DNA of 64,000 bases from Liopterus haemorrhoidalis (taxonomy: Eukaryota; Arthropoda; Insecta; Coleoptera; Dytiscidae), in NCBI GenBank assembly GCA_963971575.1, contig OZ020616.1:38344250-38408249 (forward strand), written 5' to 3'. This document shows positions 22,358 to 34,330 of the stretch, in pieces. Numbering within the stretch: position 1 is the first letter of the stretch; every line of letters begins with the position of its first letter. The notes below the pieces were generated by a model. It did not search any database and was not told the DNA's origin. It worked only from the letters and a program-made list of their open reading frames with translations. The translations under genes and the position numbers were made by a program.

Positions 22358-22977
22358 CAGATGGCGAACCTATGACACGCGTGTCACAGGTGACACGCCA
22401 AGACATTTTAGATGACACGCATCGTTTACGGACGGTCTTCGGCCAACAACAGTGAACGCATCTGGGAACTCTTTGTCGACTTGAGGTCCAAACTTGAGAA
22501 TCTGGAAAGAAATTGTTTGGAGAATGACAAAGAGTGCCACTACGATCAGGAAATTTGGAGTGCTTGGAACGATTACCGGACATTTTTAGCACTTTAACAC
22601 AAAATCTAGTGATGGCTTTCCTCACAATTTTTCCCTCTTCGTATTTTTGTGAGACCTTATTCTCCGCGTTAAATAATATTAAAGCCAGTAAAAGAATCCG
22701 ACTGACAGATGAAGTCAGTAGCGCTTGAACTGCACGAAATGCCAACCTTCAGTTGAATATTTAGCAAATGCAATTCAGCAACAAAAAAGGCACTAATGTA
22801 AAGAATTATATGTTTTTGCTTTTTAACAAATAAATATATCAAATATATAACTATTTTTTTACTAGGGCTGCAAATATCACAAAATTATGGATATTTCTAA
22901 ACGTGACATGGCACCCGAGTTAAGCTAGATTTTTTCCGAATTTTGAAACACCGAGCTCAAAAGGTTCGCCATCACTG
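22358..22977 (+). mobile_element. hAT element, 620 bp, with transposase tail
   Basis: Left end CAGATGGCGAACCTATG; right end, inverted, CAGTGATGGCGAACC. The target duplication TGTTATAC is perfect (22350-22357 and 22978-22985) and has the central TA of Buster-type hATs. Left subterminal DNA has inverted GTGTCA motifs (GACACGCGTGTC). It retains a transposase C-terminus on the plus strand. Related termini occur at 29258 and 39228. Confidence 0.92.
22574..22785 (+). pseudogene. hAT transposase C-terminal dimerisation remnant
   Basis: One frame reads MAFLTIFPSSYFCETLFSAL then NNIKASKRIRLTDE, matching the hAT C-terminal motif (hydrophobic start, IFPS-x-Y-x-CE-x-x-FS-x-L, then K-x-R-x-RL). A stop follows at about 22728, after which NANLQLNI gives the usual closing part. 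Upstream blocks in other frames (ENDKECHYD) may be older transposase text. Catalytic residues are missing. Confidence 0.75.
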
Positions 22978-22985
22978 TGTTATAC

Positions 22986-23410
22986 AACCAATATTTTACC
23001 TTAGTAAATAACTTGATAAGTTCTAATAGTTTTATGAAATATGGATCTGCAACTTAGCAGATCCATATATAAACGTTGGCCGTAACGAATATCGGCAAAA
23101 TATTTACCCCCAAAGAAAATCTATTCATTGAAATAGAGTGACTTCAAATGAAATGAAAAATTAGGACACCAAAGTTGTTACAGATTGCTATTCTACTTAT
23201 AGACATGATTAACATAACAACAGCAGAGAAAGTTATAAGTATTGTAAGATAATAACGTTTCAATAATATTTAAATTAATTATGTCATTGGAGTGTTAGTG
23301 CAAGATAAGTAGTCACCAATTACTAAATCAATAATCATAGATGTTAGATTAAATACAGTAATTGAATTACAATTAAATAATAAGTTATAATTTTATATTC
23401 AAACATGTAA
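22986..23410. other. Unassigned AT-rich DNA
   Basis: Nothing recognised. Confidence 0.4.
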
Positions 23411-24852
23411 AATTGATGTAAAGTTTGAATTTTCACACATTGCAGAGCTTTGTGGGTATTTAATAAGTGTAAAAAAATTTGATGTGAAGTGTGAATTTTC
23501 ACACATTGCAGGGTTTCGCAGGTATATAATAATCGATTGGTCAGCGGTTGATCAGCGACAGAATACAGACTTTCAGATTTTTTCATATAGATTTTCAAAA
23601 TCAAATAATTATGAGAAAAATTATGTTTGGTAATTTTTGAGATTTTTTTATATTTTTGTTTTGATCTATGAGATAATTTGGTTATTTTAAACAATCTTGT
23701 TTATTAGTGAAGCGATTATAGGTACATTGGAACAAAAAAAAAAAAATTGATGTGAAGTGTGAATTTTCACACATTGCAGGGTTTCGCAGGTATATAATAA
23801 GTGAAGGCGGCATGCTGAGTGTGTAGGACAAATTATGCTTTGTAGTAACCACGGCAAAATGAACGATCTTTTTAAAATAATTTATAGTCTGTTAATCTTA
23901 GAGCTTTAAAAACAAATTTTATGTTAAAACATTTTGTTTTTAATCTTAATTCGAATACCTAATACCATTATTTAGGTTTCTAAATATGTGCAGTATTTTT
24001 TTTATATAGGAAGGTTCATTATGATTTTGAAAATTGCGCCTATGGCTTCTATTGGTTGTTTTAAATCATACGCTCCGCCCCTCTGGTGTCGTATACATGA
24101 CACATAGAATGAAAATATAATTCCAACAATTCCAATTGGTTATTAAATTTACGCTCTTAAAAATTAAATGCAACATTTGCCAAAATATAACTAGAATTTT
24201 GACAAATTAATTTAAACAAAATAAATATGAAAAAAAAATAAAAAATAAAATTGACTCCTCTGGCAGGGAGCGAACCCTAGAAATCTGTGTAGCTAGCGAG
24301 CAACGTAACCATTAGAGCATGATACGCTTTACAATATAACGTGTTTTATAACTATAAGTTTTGTGCATCGTCAACCAAAAAACACAAAAAATGCGTTATT
24401 TTCCGAAAACATAAGAATAGTACTGTTGTACTATTCCAGTTCACACCAATTTACATTACTTAGAATTTTTTCAGAGTTTTATTTTAAACCATCTGGGCTA
24501 CAGGGTGTGGGACAATTTTGGGAAAAATTATATTGAAATAATTTATTTTGCAAAAATTAAATTTTGACCGTTAATCCACGTAGTAAGGGCTTTCATTTTT
24601 TGCCCTACTCAGAATAAAAAAAAAAATGTATTTTTTTCGATGAGCCCATATTCGTTTATATTTTTAGAGTGATATGTTTTTTAGATGTTTTAGTATTTTT
24701 CCTATGTGCGGGTCAAAGAGTTGTATAAGCAAACTAAATTTCAACTCTCTAGGTTTAGCCGTTTGGCTACAATTTTTACCGAACACACAGATAGACAGAC
24801 AGACGACAAAATGACGGTATAAGGGTTTTTTGGTCATATCTAGAAAACCCTA
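23411..24852 (+). repeat. Repeat A copy 2 with extra 5' ends
   Basis: The complete copy runs from about 23742 to 24852. Two short 5'-end pieces with GTGTGAATTTTCACAC or its variant lie just upstream at 23416-23460 and 23479-23532, so the start motif occurs three times in 350 bp. The copy has all landmarks, including CATCTGGGCTACAGGGTGTG and a CAGA tract, and ends ...AAAACCCTAAAAA. Confidence 0.8.
24253..24325 (-). other. tRNA-like segment of Repeat A copy 2
   Basis: On the minus strand GTATCATGCTCTAATGGTTACG fills the A-box position and GGGTTCGCTCCCTG the B box. The middle (TGCTCGCTAGCTACACAG) could form an anticodon-type arm. The end CAGAGGAGTC matches the conserved purine-rich 3' edge. The middle shares nothing obvious with the other copies. 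Confidence 0.45.
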
Positions 24853-25690
24853 AAAACATATAATTCGACACAAAAAAATCGATTTTATTGAAAAACTAAT
24901 CTGATAAAAAAATTCTGTTGAGCTATTCCTTTTCCCATCATTGTACAGTACTGAGATTGTTTTTCAGATTTTTAGATCAACTCCGCTGGAAAACAGGGTG
25001 GGGGAACCAAAGTTTTTTTTACATATTTTTGTCTAAAATCCCATACAAAATTTCGAGTTTACAAAAATAATATTTTGCTTGTTCATCTACGCATTAAAAA
25101 GTTTCATTTAATATCCCACTCAAAATTAAAAAAAAAAAAAAATCATTTAATACATACTTGTTTATATTTATCTCCCGATGTGTTTTTTTAATTCTCTTCA
25201 CATATTTTCCTTTATGTGGATCAAAGAGTTGTACAAGCATGCCAAATTTCAACTCCCTATGTTCAGCCGTTTGGCTACAATTTCTACCTACAGACAGGCT
25301 GACAGACATATGAGTTATACTGTTTTTTTGGTGGTCCTACCCAGTGATGGCATCCTAAATTTTCAAGAAGCGGTTCCATAAAGTCATGTGATATCTAGGA
25401 ACCTATTCTGTAATTTTAAGAGTGAAAACAAATCACTTACTTCCATTTATTAAATATAAGGAAAAAATTTTAAGAGCGTATTATTAATAACCTATAAAAT
25501 AAATATTACATTTGCAAGACTGCAGGGCACGGCGCACGATTCAAAACTGAAGTCAGAGTAATTAATTTATTTTTAATAATTTTAACAACCGGTTCCCTAA
25601 GGTTTCAATTATTTTAAGAAACGGTTCGCGCGAACTTGACCGAACCGGTAGGATGCCATTACTGGTCATACCTATAAAACCTTAAAAATG
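24853..25690 (+). repeat. Divergent second 3' half of Repeat A
   Basis: Directly after copy 2 the order repeats in diverged form: AATCGATTTTATTGAAAAAC, a CAGGGTGGGGGA block, ATCTACGCATTAAAAAG, GTTGTACAAGCATGCC and a GCCGTTTGGCTACAATTT block, then a terminal ACCTATAAAACCTTAAAAA. It therefore duplicates only the half of the element lying 3' of the tRNA-like segment. It is interrupted by the hAT at 25342-25664. A similar dimer arrangement occurs at 53420-53940. Confidence 0.7.
25342..25664. mobile_element. hAT miniature element, 323 bp
   Basis: Ends CAGTGATGGCATCCTAAAT and, inverted, CAGTAATGGCATCCTACCGG; flanks GTCCTACC (25334-25341) and GTCATACC (25665-25672) agree at 7 of 8. It sits in the GGTCATACCT end motif of Repeat A. 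Inverted CGGTTCC/GAACCGG text lies near the ends. No gene. Confidence 0.88.
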
Positions 25691-27522
25691 AAATTGCAAT
25701 GAAAAACATTATTCATTGTTATATTTATTTAAAAAGAGAGAATTGCAAATTGTAACTTATATTTTAAAACATGTTTCAATAAACATTAGATCAACTTTTA
25801 TTGAATTTAATGTACTTAATGCGTAAAAGTTTATGTAGTGTTAATTTGGTTATGTAGGAAATACTTTCAATTTCAATGATAAAAAACATTTGTTTTTTAA
25901 ATAACATCAGTTCCCAAGTATCTGATAAGATCAAAAAGTGAAAATAATGTGCTGTACTTCACGTACCTACACAAAGTAATAATGTGTTATACCATCGCAA
26001 GTCATTAAAACCTGTGTAATTGTACTACCCTGAAATTTCCTGAAGGGTAGTTCTAATTAGCCACATTGCTCAAGTTAGTATTTAGTGGTATTCATTCCTA
26101 GTATACAGTAGAACTTTCCTTTACTTTCCATAGTTTGGGAAAACAGAAGAAATAACTTTATTGTTAAGTTGAGACAGCTACGCAGATATTTAAAGTGAAA
26201 ATGTGTTAAAGAGAACATTAATAATAATTTGTTAATCTTTATAAAAAAATTAGTGTGGTGGTTCATTTTGTAGAGAAATTTTCGTGGACCTTACTTGTAA
26301 GTTTTGGATTTTTATTATTACTCTTTGCTGTTCCGGACACTACTAGGCTCGAATGTCTTCATTATTAAGCATTGTGCGCTGTGAATAAGTTTAGTAGATA
26401 GTATTAACGTTTAAGGCAGCGTTTACAGCTAAGTAAATTAGTGCGTTACGAATAGTGCGATATCTGTGTGTCTTTAAACCAACTACGGTGGCTTCGTAAA
26501 ATGTTTATTATCTATTATCGGTTTCCTAATTCTGCTGTCTTAGATTTTTACTAACTAAACTTAACCTAATTACCTAAATTGATCATATTTACTATTCGTC
26601 TTTGTAATTTTGGGCGAGATTTGTTGTAATCGACGCGATTACATTTTGTTAGGTTATGTAAAGTCATACAATGTAAACGTTTTCTCCGATGTAGACTGAG
26701 ATAGCCAATGTGTTTATATGTCTCATTAAAACAACTCACTAACCATAAGTTTGGAAAACTGTCGATAATTGACAACGTAAAACGTATTAAATTTAGAGCT
26801 CTGAACGATTACTCGCGTTACCATATGACAAACTTTTAGTGACAATCAACAGTGCACAAGTCATAGCCTATAGTCGACTAACTTAAGAGCTCTGAGCGCA
26901 GTTTTATAGTTTATCATCTATTTACCATTAGTTTGAAAGACATCAAAGATTTGGAGAAGTACTTTGTTTTCAAATATTATGGGTTGTCAATCTCGTTTCG
27001 TCGTGGACAATATATCGGACACATACTTAGGCTTATGATACTTTAGTTTGGCTGTAGAATCTCTCTTCCAAGTTTTTTGTAATTGTCTCTCTTACCCTCA
27101 TCAAGGGAGTCCTACTCATTGTAATCGTCTGTCATTTCTTGTGCGATAATCTTTTTGTACAGCGCTTGACAAAAATTATCTTAGTACGCAATGCCGGCGC
27201 TAAGCTGTCCCACGCCCATCTTAAGAATAGCGTCTTCAAACGAATATACTTCGCAAATTTCGTTTATTTCAAACAAGTGATTTACAATTTTTATTTTATT
27301 ATTTTTGATTTTGTAGTTATAAAATAGAAACAATTTCTTTTATGTTTAATTCAGCACACAAAGTTCATTTACGATAACTATGAAACGACGGCATACTTGG
27401 TGAATTTGGTTCCCAATGTTAGAATGTAATGTAACTAATATGCAAACATTACTCAGTCGTTTGCAACCAAAGGTTATCACATTAGCCCCTTTATTTTCTA
27501 GGAAATACAGGTTTTTAATCTC
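25691..27522. other. Long stretch without recognised elements
   Basis: About 1.8 kb with no identifiable transposon ends and a slightly more mixed base composition from 26400 to 27450. Short frames (26566-26775 minus, 27139-27327 plus) show no domain. This could be unique host DNA, for example intron, but nothing proves it. Confidence 0.3.
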
Positions 27523-27858
27523 TTTTCAGAAGTGGTTGGATATGACATAACTGGCAACACGGCACATTTCCCAACTACGATGTCATTTCATATTTATCGT
27601 GAATGGACTCATTTTCATTCGATATTAATGCAAGTTTTACCAATCACTCTTGTAACTTCAAATGAATGTTTACTGCTACTTATACAAAGAGAAACAGTCA
27701 ATAACATTTTTAAAACAATCGTTAGTGAGATAGAAAAGGATATCTTATTTGAAAAAGTGCATATCCGAGGAGTGTCTCCCAAGTACCTCCCAACCACCTC
27801 CCAAGCACGCAAAAAGGACGTTTTTAAGGGACGGATTTGTCTTGTAATTGAACATTAG
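27523..27858 (+). CDS. Possible host exon, unknown membrane-type protein
   Basis: A 110-codon frame follows a good splice-acceptor-like sequence (TAATCTCTTTTCAG, ending at 27529) and has no ATG start, as for an internal exon. It contains a hydrophobic stretch (HSILMQVLPITLVTSNECLL) followed by QRETVNNIFKTIVSEIEKDI. That hydrophobic-then-charged helix pattern loosely resembles one segment of insect odorant receptors, but I cannot confirm homology. A possible splice donor occurs after FEK near 27756, and the frame beyond it is repetitive (CCCAAGTACCTCCCAACC). Chance is a real alternative. Confidence 0.2.
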   Translation, partial: FSEVVGYDITGNTAHFPTTMSFHIYREWTHFHSILMQVLPITLVTSNECLLLLIQRETVNNIFKTIVSEIEKDILFEKVHIRGVSPKYLPTTSQARKKDVFKGRICLVIEH

Positions 27859-28041
27859 CCCGCCACAAGAAAAAATTATAGTTTCTGCGTCTCCTTAGAA
27901 AAATTGTTGGCTTCTCCTAAAAGAAGATTCTACGCTTGTTTGATGCAATAAACTCTAGAACATCAAATGGGGTTTGAATTTTTAATTATTCTTATTATTT
28001 TAACATAGCATAATGCGTAGGTGTCTATTTGTAATTTAGAT

Positions 28042-28629
28042 CAGCGGTTCTTAAAATGTGGTTCGGGTAGTCATTACCGGGGGTCTGCGAAACAATTTTG
28101 ACATTAACTTTACATACCCCAACTTTTCGCTTTTATTCAAATAACTCATTTAATAAAAATCTTACATGGTCAGAACTTTTTGTATTTGTTGTTACCTAAC
28201 TAGTTATAGACATAACTAAACAATAATTAAAAAAATTGTTTTTTTTTTATTCAACTGCAAATTATTTACAGAAAACATATTATAATAAGATCTATTTTGA
28301 CCAATATTTGACCTAGAAATGTTTGTATGAGCTTAACGTATTATAATTTGTAACTTTTCTAATTCTTTTTACTACTACTTTTATTCATTTTATGTTTTTT
28401 AGTCGTAATGCTAATAAAAATGTTCATCACTACAAATGCGCAAGCCCATTAATTAAAATAACCAGCGATACATTTTTACCAATATTTAGTATAACGTAGT
28501 GCCTATGAGATTACTGAGTCAGAAATTAAGTTTCAAGAACGACGTTAAATGAGTAGGGTAGGGATGGGGTCCGCAAAAAAAATGGTGTTCAAGAGGGGGT
28601 CCTCGGACTACATAGTTTAAGAACCCCTG
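28042..28629. mobile_element. hAT element, 588 bp
   Basis: Left end CAGCGGTTCTTAAAATGTGG; right end, inverted, CAGGGGTTCTTAAACTATG. Flanks ATTTAGAT and ATCTAGAC match at 6 of 8 with a central TA. The interior is AT-rich and noncoding. The outer 15 bases resemble the partial end at 1-82. Confidence 0.85.
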
Positions 28630-28637
28630 ATCTAGAC

Positions 28638-29256
28638 AATGCTATGCTAAAACAAGAACGAGAATAATAAGAAATGGTACTACTATAAAGTACTATAGAA
28701 ATTTAAAATATCACTAGAATAAAGAGATGGCAATTTATCAAAAAAAATTATAATTTATTCAGACCAAATGGAACAGGGAAATATGACAGACTAACTGAAA
28801 GATGAGTACATAAATAATCTAGAATAGCGTAATCTATAAAGTTTTATACTAGCCGCAATCTAATAAAAATTATTCTTCTAATTGTCCAACATCTTTCCCT
28901 ATGTATTTTTAAAAAATTCAGAGAAAGTAATGATCAAAAATTAATTAGTTGTTAAATAAGTTCGCCCGAAATCAAAAAAATCCAGTTGATTCTAAAGTAG
29001 TTTGGGAAAATAATGTAAAAAGAAAATTAGTAAAACAATGATTTTAAGAGTAGGACACCATCATTTAAATTTTGAACAACGTATATCTTCCAATCTTTAG
29101 TACTTTCAAAATACACACGCTTTAACTTAATAATAGGTAAAGTATGATGTATAGCATCATTTATGAAGAGAAATTTCGGTAAAAAATATTGAATGAATCA
29201 AAAATGCGTTCTAATGTTCTTAATTCGAAAATTCCGATTTAATTGACTACCTTAGA
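28638..29256. other. Unassigned AT-rich DNA
   Basis: Nothing recognised. Confidence 0.4.
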
Positions 29257-29257
29257 A

Positions 29258-29510
29258 AAGCGATGGCGACCCTTTTTCCCAGATGGGTCAAAATTGAATT
29301 AAAATTTTGTATGTTCAAATCGTGGGTCAAATATATAATGTGTAAATAAAAATCTTCCGCTTTAGGGTGTAAGTATAAGTGTGGAATTTCATGCTAATCT
29401 CGTTAACTCTACATGAGCTAATTGCCTTATGTTTGACGTATATAATACAGGTATATAACAGGTTATAGTTGAATTCCATCTCACTATTATTATCATATTT
29501 GTTGATTTTC
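29258..29510 (+). mobile_element. hAT fragment, GATGGCGAACC family, left part
   Basis: GCGATGGCGACCCTTTTTCCC, GATGGGTCAAAATTGAATT, TTTAGGGTGTAA, TCGTTAACTCTAC and TTGAATTCCATCTC run collinear with the reverse complement of 38991-39228, so both are copies of one family. The right end is not visible. Confidence 0.6.
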
Positions 29511-29751
29511 GTATCCTGTTTCGCTTAGACCCAACCTAAGTTATCTTAGAATCTTCAGAAATAAAATGATCTGTTTTACACGGGTGACTATAATGTCACT
29601 TTCTGTCGGTGTTGTAGTTTTTCGACGCACTTTACCTTTTAATTGGCTCTATATTAGTTTTATAGGGTTTAAAACACAATAATATGGCGGTAGCCTTAAA
29701 ATACTGCAACGTTCTTTTTTTGCCATTTCGTCAACCACAAATGTTTTTACT
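29511..29751. other. Unassigned DNA
   Basis: Nothing recognised. Confidence 0.35.
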
Positions 29752-30135
29752 TGCCCGACCTTAATATATAAGGGACAAGTATTGTAATCGCGAAAATTTT
29801 CGATGTCGAGATTTTGACGGATGACCACGTTTCATGGTCCAAGGAATCCAAAAAACCTATTTTCGAAGTGCCGTCCGTATGTGTGTGTGTCTGTGTGTGT
29901 GTCTGTGTATGTGTGTCTGTGTGTGTGTGTGTGTGTCTGTGTGTCTGTGTGTATACACGATAACTCAAAAACGGTTTTACTTAAAGAATTCGTTCTGGTA
30001 TTAAACAATTCTCCTAATGATTGGGAAGAACCCTATTTTTTTTATTAAAATCCGAAACCGGAAACGGAAGTTATTAAACTTTAAAATTTATTAAAATTCG
30101 TAACTAGTAAACCAAGCCTTGGACAAAAAATTGTA
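29752..30135 (+). repeat. Repeat B-like element with (TG)n tract
   Basis: CCTTAATATATAAGGG, AAGTATTGTAATCGCG, ATTTTGACGGATGACCACG and CATGGTCCAAGGAATCC follow the same skeleton as Repeat B but belong to a different subfamily. The microsatellite at the equivalent internal position is TG/CTGTG (29878-29953) instead of CTGT. The frames through it on both strands are artefacts. Confidence 0.6.
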
Positions 30136-30289
30136 TAAGACATAATTTGATGTATTTTTGAAGATTTACCTAAATATATTTTTTAAATTAAAAAAAAAAA
30201 AATATATATGTATTTTTTTATTTATTTTTTTTAATGGGAGGGCAAGTCTAGCGGAGGTCTCCCTTCGCCACTGGTTTTCAACTGTTTTG
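30136..30289. other. A/T-rich junction
   Basis: Poly(A) and poly(T) runs at 30190-30230, then GGCAAGTCTAGCGG; unassigned. Confidence 0.35.
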
Positions 30290-31197
30290 CCGTGATAATT
30301 TTTAATAACTGCTTTAGTTATTTTATTGACATTTCAACAAATGTGTTTTCCTCTTCTAAAAAATTTATTATATCAGCTTTTCGTGTTGCTGCAGCTGGAA
30401 TTTTTTTTTTTAATTTCCGGGAATGATACAAAGCGTTGTCCATTACGATCACCGTATTAAGTTGAGTTTTGAACCAAAGTTCAAATAATTATGCCGTCAT
30501 ATCTTCGTGATAATCGGCGTTACAATTTTTAATATTCTTAGCTGATATCAAGAGTCCATTTTGAACCCATCCTTGTTCGCTTCCAGCGTGTAGTATAATA
30601 ACACGTTTCCCTCTGGAACATGGTGTTTTTAAAACACATTTAGAGGAATTGTCTGATAAACCCTTCTTGCGAATATCATGCGTGTCATAACATGTTTCAT
30701 CTAAATACACGATGATTCTACCTTCTTCTCTGTATTTGTGTAATTGGTCCAAATATTGCGATCTCGCCCTTACTAATCTATCTGATTCCATAATATGTAA
30801 ACGTTTATTTAATGTTTTATATCTAAATCCTAGCAAACTTCAAATAATTATACATATGGCTAACTTTGTATGGAAATTCTATTCCGTCGTCTTCCAACTT
30901 TTTTATTAAAAGATGCACAGTCGGCACTGTATTTTTCGAATAAAAGTCGTATATTTTATTTATTATTGTTTTAGACATAAAACTATCTATTTTCTTGAAA
31001 ACTTGTAAATCGGATTGTTTTCGCTGCTGATTTTTGCCACGAACAATGATACGTTGAATTTTTCTGTGTGGAACATTAGTTAATTCCGCAGTTCTAAGTA
31101 TAGGTTTGTCATTACCTTCCGAAACTAACTTTTTATTAACGTTCAATATCAGAACTTTGCAATCTATTGAGAAATGATATTTTTCTTTAATAGCCAC
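30290..31197 (-). pseudogene. Tc1/mariner-superfamily transposase, broken
   Basis: On the minus strand the first 124-codon frame (30823-31197) holds a helix-turn-helix-like region (RTAELTNVPHRKIQRIIV). A -1-type break near 30830 shifts to a second frame (30489-30836) with the DDE core block IIVYLDETCYDTHD, whose aspartate is the first catalytic residue, and RGKRVIILHAGSE. A third frame gives TVIVMDNALYHSR, whose aspartate is the second catalytic residue, ending near 30300. The third acidic residue is not visible. Gene order matches IS630-Tc1-mariner transposases annotated widely in insect genomes. No terminal repeats were found. Confidence 0.82.
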
Positions 31198-33190
31198 GTC
31201 GACATTTTCGCATTACACGTCAACGTCCACATTTTCGCACTCCAAATCACCTTGCACAAATTCATTATTTTCACTAGAGAAATTAGGAATTTCTTCAAAA
31301 TCAAATAGTCGCCAAAGAGGTATATTGTTAATGTATGCACGCTATGAACGTTGAAAATTAACTAACAAACAAGTATAACAACCCCTAAAATTTAAAAACA
31401 ATAGGATTATAAATTTGGAAAATATCCTTAATGGTTTTTATTTGAACTAGTGTTACATCTATTCGATTTAAATTTAAAATTCCCTTAATACCCCTTATAT
31501 TCTTTTTACAACAGCAATTGGATTCTTGGGATTCTGCCATAAACCCATTACAAGCTTCTGAAGCTTCTTAACAAGAGTGGCCATTTAATTTTGGAAATAC
31601 TATACAACCTTATAACTTTTATAAATAGTCTGTACGTGAATCCTGATAGGAGCAGATAATTTCTCGCGGTGGCATCCCTCAGTATCTTAACTAAAGACAC
31701 AACAAATATTAGCAAAATGTCTAATATTATCATTATTCATTAATAAGTTATTAGAATAGTAAGTTAAGTTGTTTAAGTGCACCATCAAAGTCTTTTATCT
31801 AATTGTTCTGTAAGTATTCTCTTAAAAACATATTTGCATTCAGATTGCCAAATACTTTTTAGTCTGATAAAAACAGTCCCACGCCGAACACGCATGAGAA
31901 TCTAGTCTTAATTTATATAAACACTTCAACGACTACTTTACCATCCATTTTCGTCGAGAGTAATCTTTACTAAGCACCTCTAATTCGATATTAACTTCCT
32001 AACACTTTCAAATTGTATAACGTCACATGTAATATGTTATTATCGTCATATTACAAATTTTTAAATTATTAACAACCGAATAATTTAACTTCTTCCTGAT
32101 GTACTTATGTTTATCGTTTATTATTAAGCGTGTTAATGATATATTGATAATTCTGGTTAATATATACGTATTGTGTTCTAGTATTTTTGGGGTTGGGAAT
32201 GTGCTATTGTATTCTGATTTCAATAAGTTGTAAGAGATTTGATATGGGTCGTTATCGTGTGATTGAGTTTTTGATTGTTCATACATGTATAAGAGAAACT
32301 TTAAAAGAACAATTGATAGTTTTAAAGGATTTTTTGGTTACGCGTGTCACATATTTTAATCGTATGTATTGTAAAATTTAAAATTTTACTACTGAGAGAT
32401 ATCAATGAGACATTGATCTCAAATCTCAGACATATTTGTGGGATTGACAAAACATCTTTCTTAATGTCTGGTATCTGTGGTAAAAATTCAAAATATCATA
32501 ATTTTTAGAATTATGCTTTTTATACTACTAGACAACTCTCTGCAAATAAGCTAAGTACTTAGACTTACTTGGCTTAGAAACATGTACTATATTTATAAAA
32601 TTTTGCTTGTGATTTAATAATTGATGCATTAGTTGGTCTCAAAGTTTCATTTAAGAGGAGCATCGATACCATTCCGCCTGCAAATCTTCTGTCTATTCAT
32701 TTGATCTGTAGGATTCGGAAGCCAGTATTACAAGGATTACACCGCATTGTCCGGGCTTTAAATCTGGCATTATCTTCACAATTGCATATTCCAAGAGTTG
32801 GGAATACAAACGTGTATATTCAGCTGCATTGATCCATTGTATGACATGGTCTTTAGGAGCTTGAGGGATCGGTGGATGCTTATCAACATTATTAACCCAA
32901 ATAATAATATTAATAATAACGAACTGAGCTTGATCATTTTGATACATATTTCTGCGTAAATAGCCTTGTTGCTGTGCGCCAAAAAAATTTAAACAACTAA
33001 ATTATGTTAAAAAAGTGGATTACACAATAACATTAATGAAATAATAAGAATATTTGAATTCTTTCGGGAACAAAGTGAGTTAATAAATGTTCCCTAGTGA
33101 AATTGTTATGTAATGTGCATGAATATTGTGGGTACTCAATAACAGCGATAAGGACAACAAGAACTGGGGCACGAAGTAACAGAACGCATG
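31198..33190. other. Long unassigned stretch with one odd frame
   Basis: No transposon termini recognised. The minus-strand frame at 32693-32947 contains PKDHVIQWINAAEYTRLYSQ and KIMPDLKPGQCG, which has protein-like composition but no family I can name. It could be a decayed host or transposon exon. The rest is AT-rich. Confidence 0.3.
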
Positions 33191-33510
33191 ATCGACATTC
33201 AATAAACGGAGCAGGAAACAAAAATAAAAGAATCAAGATACAACAGCAAATATGAAAAGACCTGGACGTTCAGTAAACCACAATATTTGACAGAAAATGG
33301 AGGTAGAGAGAAAAAAAGTGTTAGCGAGATTTTCATGTGTAAATAAGGAGTGGGACAATAAGTTCAAGATGGAAAAGGCTGAAAGAACTTGTAGGAAGAA
33401 CAAGATTTAACATTTGTTGAAAGAATGTGCAGAAATAAGACGCAGACCGAAAACGAGAAAGGAAATTTTGGGGATAACAGGAAGGTAGGAGTGTATTTAC
33501 TTACATCGAG
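33191..33510 (+). pseudogene. Possible LINE C-terminal relic
   Basis: Frame-shifted blocks read EWDNKFKMEKAERTCR and LLKECAEIRRRPKTRKEIL, which resemble the C-terminal cysteine/histidine region of LINE polyproteins (C...C...H-x-L-x-E-C). Stops are frequent. Weak call. Confidence 0.35.
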
Positions 33511-34225
33511 ACCCGAGGCGCAAACGATTTTTGGTGCCCTCTCCCCTACTTAATAAAGCAGTTTCAAAAATTGGCTAGCTAAAAATAGGCATTAGTTTTT
33601 GCATTTTTATTTATACTTCAAAATTTTTTTCAAAAAACTGTTGTTAACAACACTGCAATTATCTGTAGAGTTTGTAGAGGATTACAGAGACGACAGTGTA
33701 CTAATTTTTTTTGTTATCTGAAAGGGGCGTAGGACCACGATTTATACATAACTCCCGCGGGTAGTTCTGTAGAGTAGCTAAAGCAACCGCATGGGAAAAA
33801 ATTTTTCTCCGCGACCGCTATAGAATTTACCAATTCTAAAACCAATTTTGACTACAGAAAGTTAATATTCTAACACAAGAGTGGGAATGTTATTCTAAAG
33901 CACTTATCTTCTTATGCATTTTGCGTGTATTTCATTCCATCACTTGTTATGGAATACCTATTCCATGCTTGTTGTCTTTTGTTTTTGTAGGGTTACATTA
34001 AGATATATACAACGTTTACATTAAATAAATGCAACATAACTTTCTAATCTAAAATAGTGGACGATGTACGGCAAATTAAATTAAAATTAAACAAATAATA
34101 AATAAAAAAATTAGTTTAATTAATTGATTAATTTTTTATGTAATATAAATTATTTGTTAAGATAAAATGTTTTTTAAAATAATTATTTGTTAATTTTTTT
34201 TCCTTTCTGGTGGTCGTGGAGAAAG
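33511..34225. other. Unassigned DNA
   Basis: GGTGCCCTCTCCCCTACTT near 33533 resembles hAT debris. Otherwise AT-rich with nothing recognised. Confidence 0.3.
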
Positions 34226-34230
34226 TAGGG

Positions 34231-34312
34231 TCTGTGACTCGGTTGGAAGAGAAAATTCGATGATCGTGGTTCCTCTCGCATCGAATTTTCTCATTCCAAC
34301 CTTGTTACAGAA
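34231..34312 (+). other. Long imperfect hairpin, pre-miRNA-like or mini inverted-repeat
   Basis: Arms 34241-34262 and 34279-34301 are inverted copies differing by one bulged base (GGTTGGAA-GAGAAAATTCG), around a 16-base loop. A weaker outer stem (CTGTGAC with GTTACAG) extends it to about 36 bp. That geometry fits a miRNA precursor but also the core of a tiny foldback element. It ends 18 bp before a Helitron end. Transcription is unknown. Confidence 0.5.
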
Positions 34313-34330
34313 TATACTATTCTTGTGTTA

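Noticed and set aside
22323..22745. 140-codon open frame on the minus strand
   Set aside because: It is antisense to the hAT transposase remnant at 22574-22785 and has no domain of its own.
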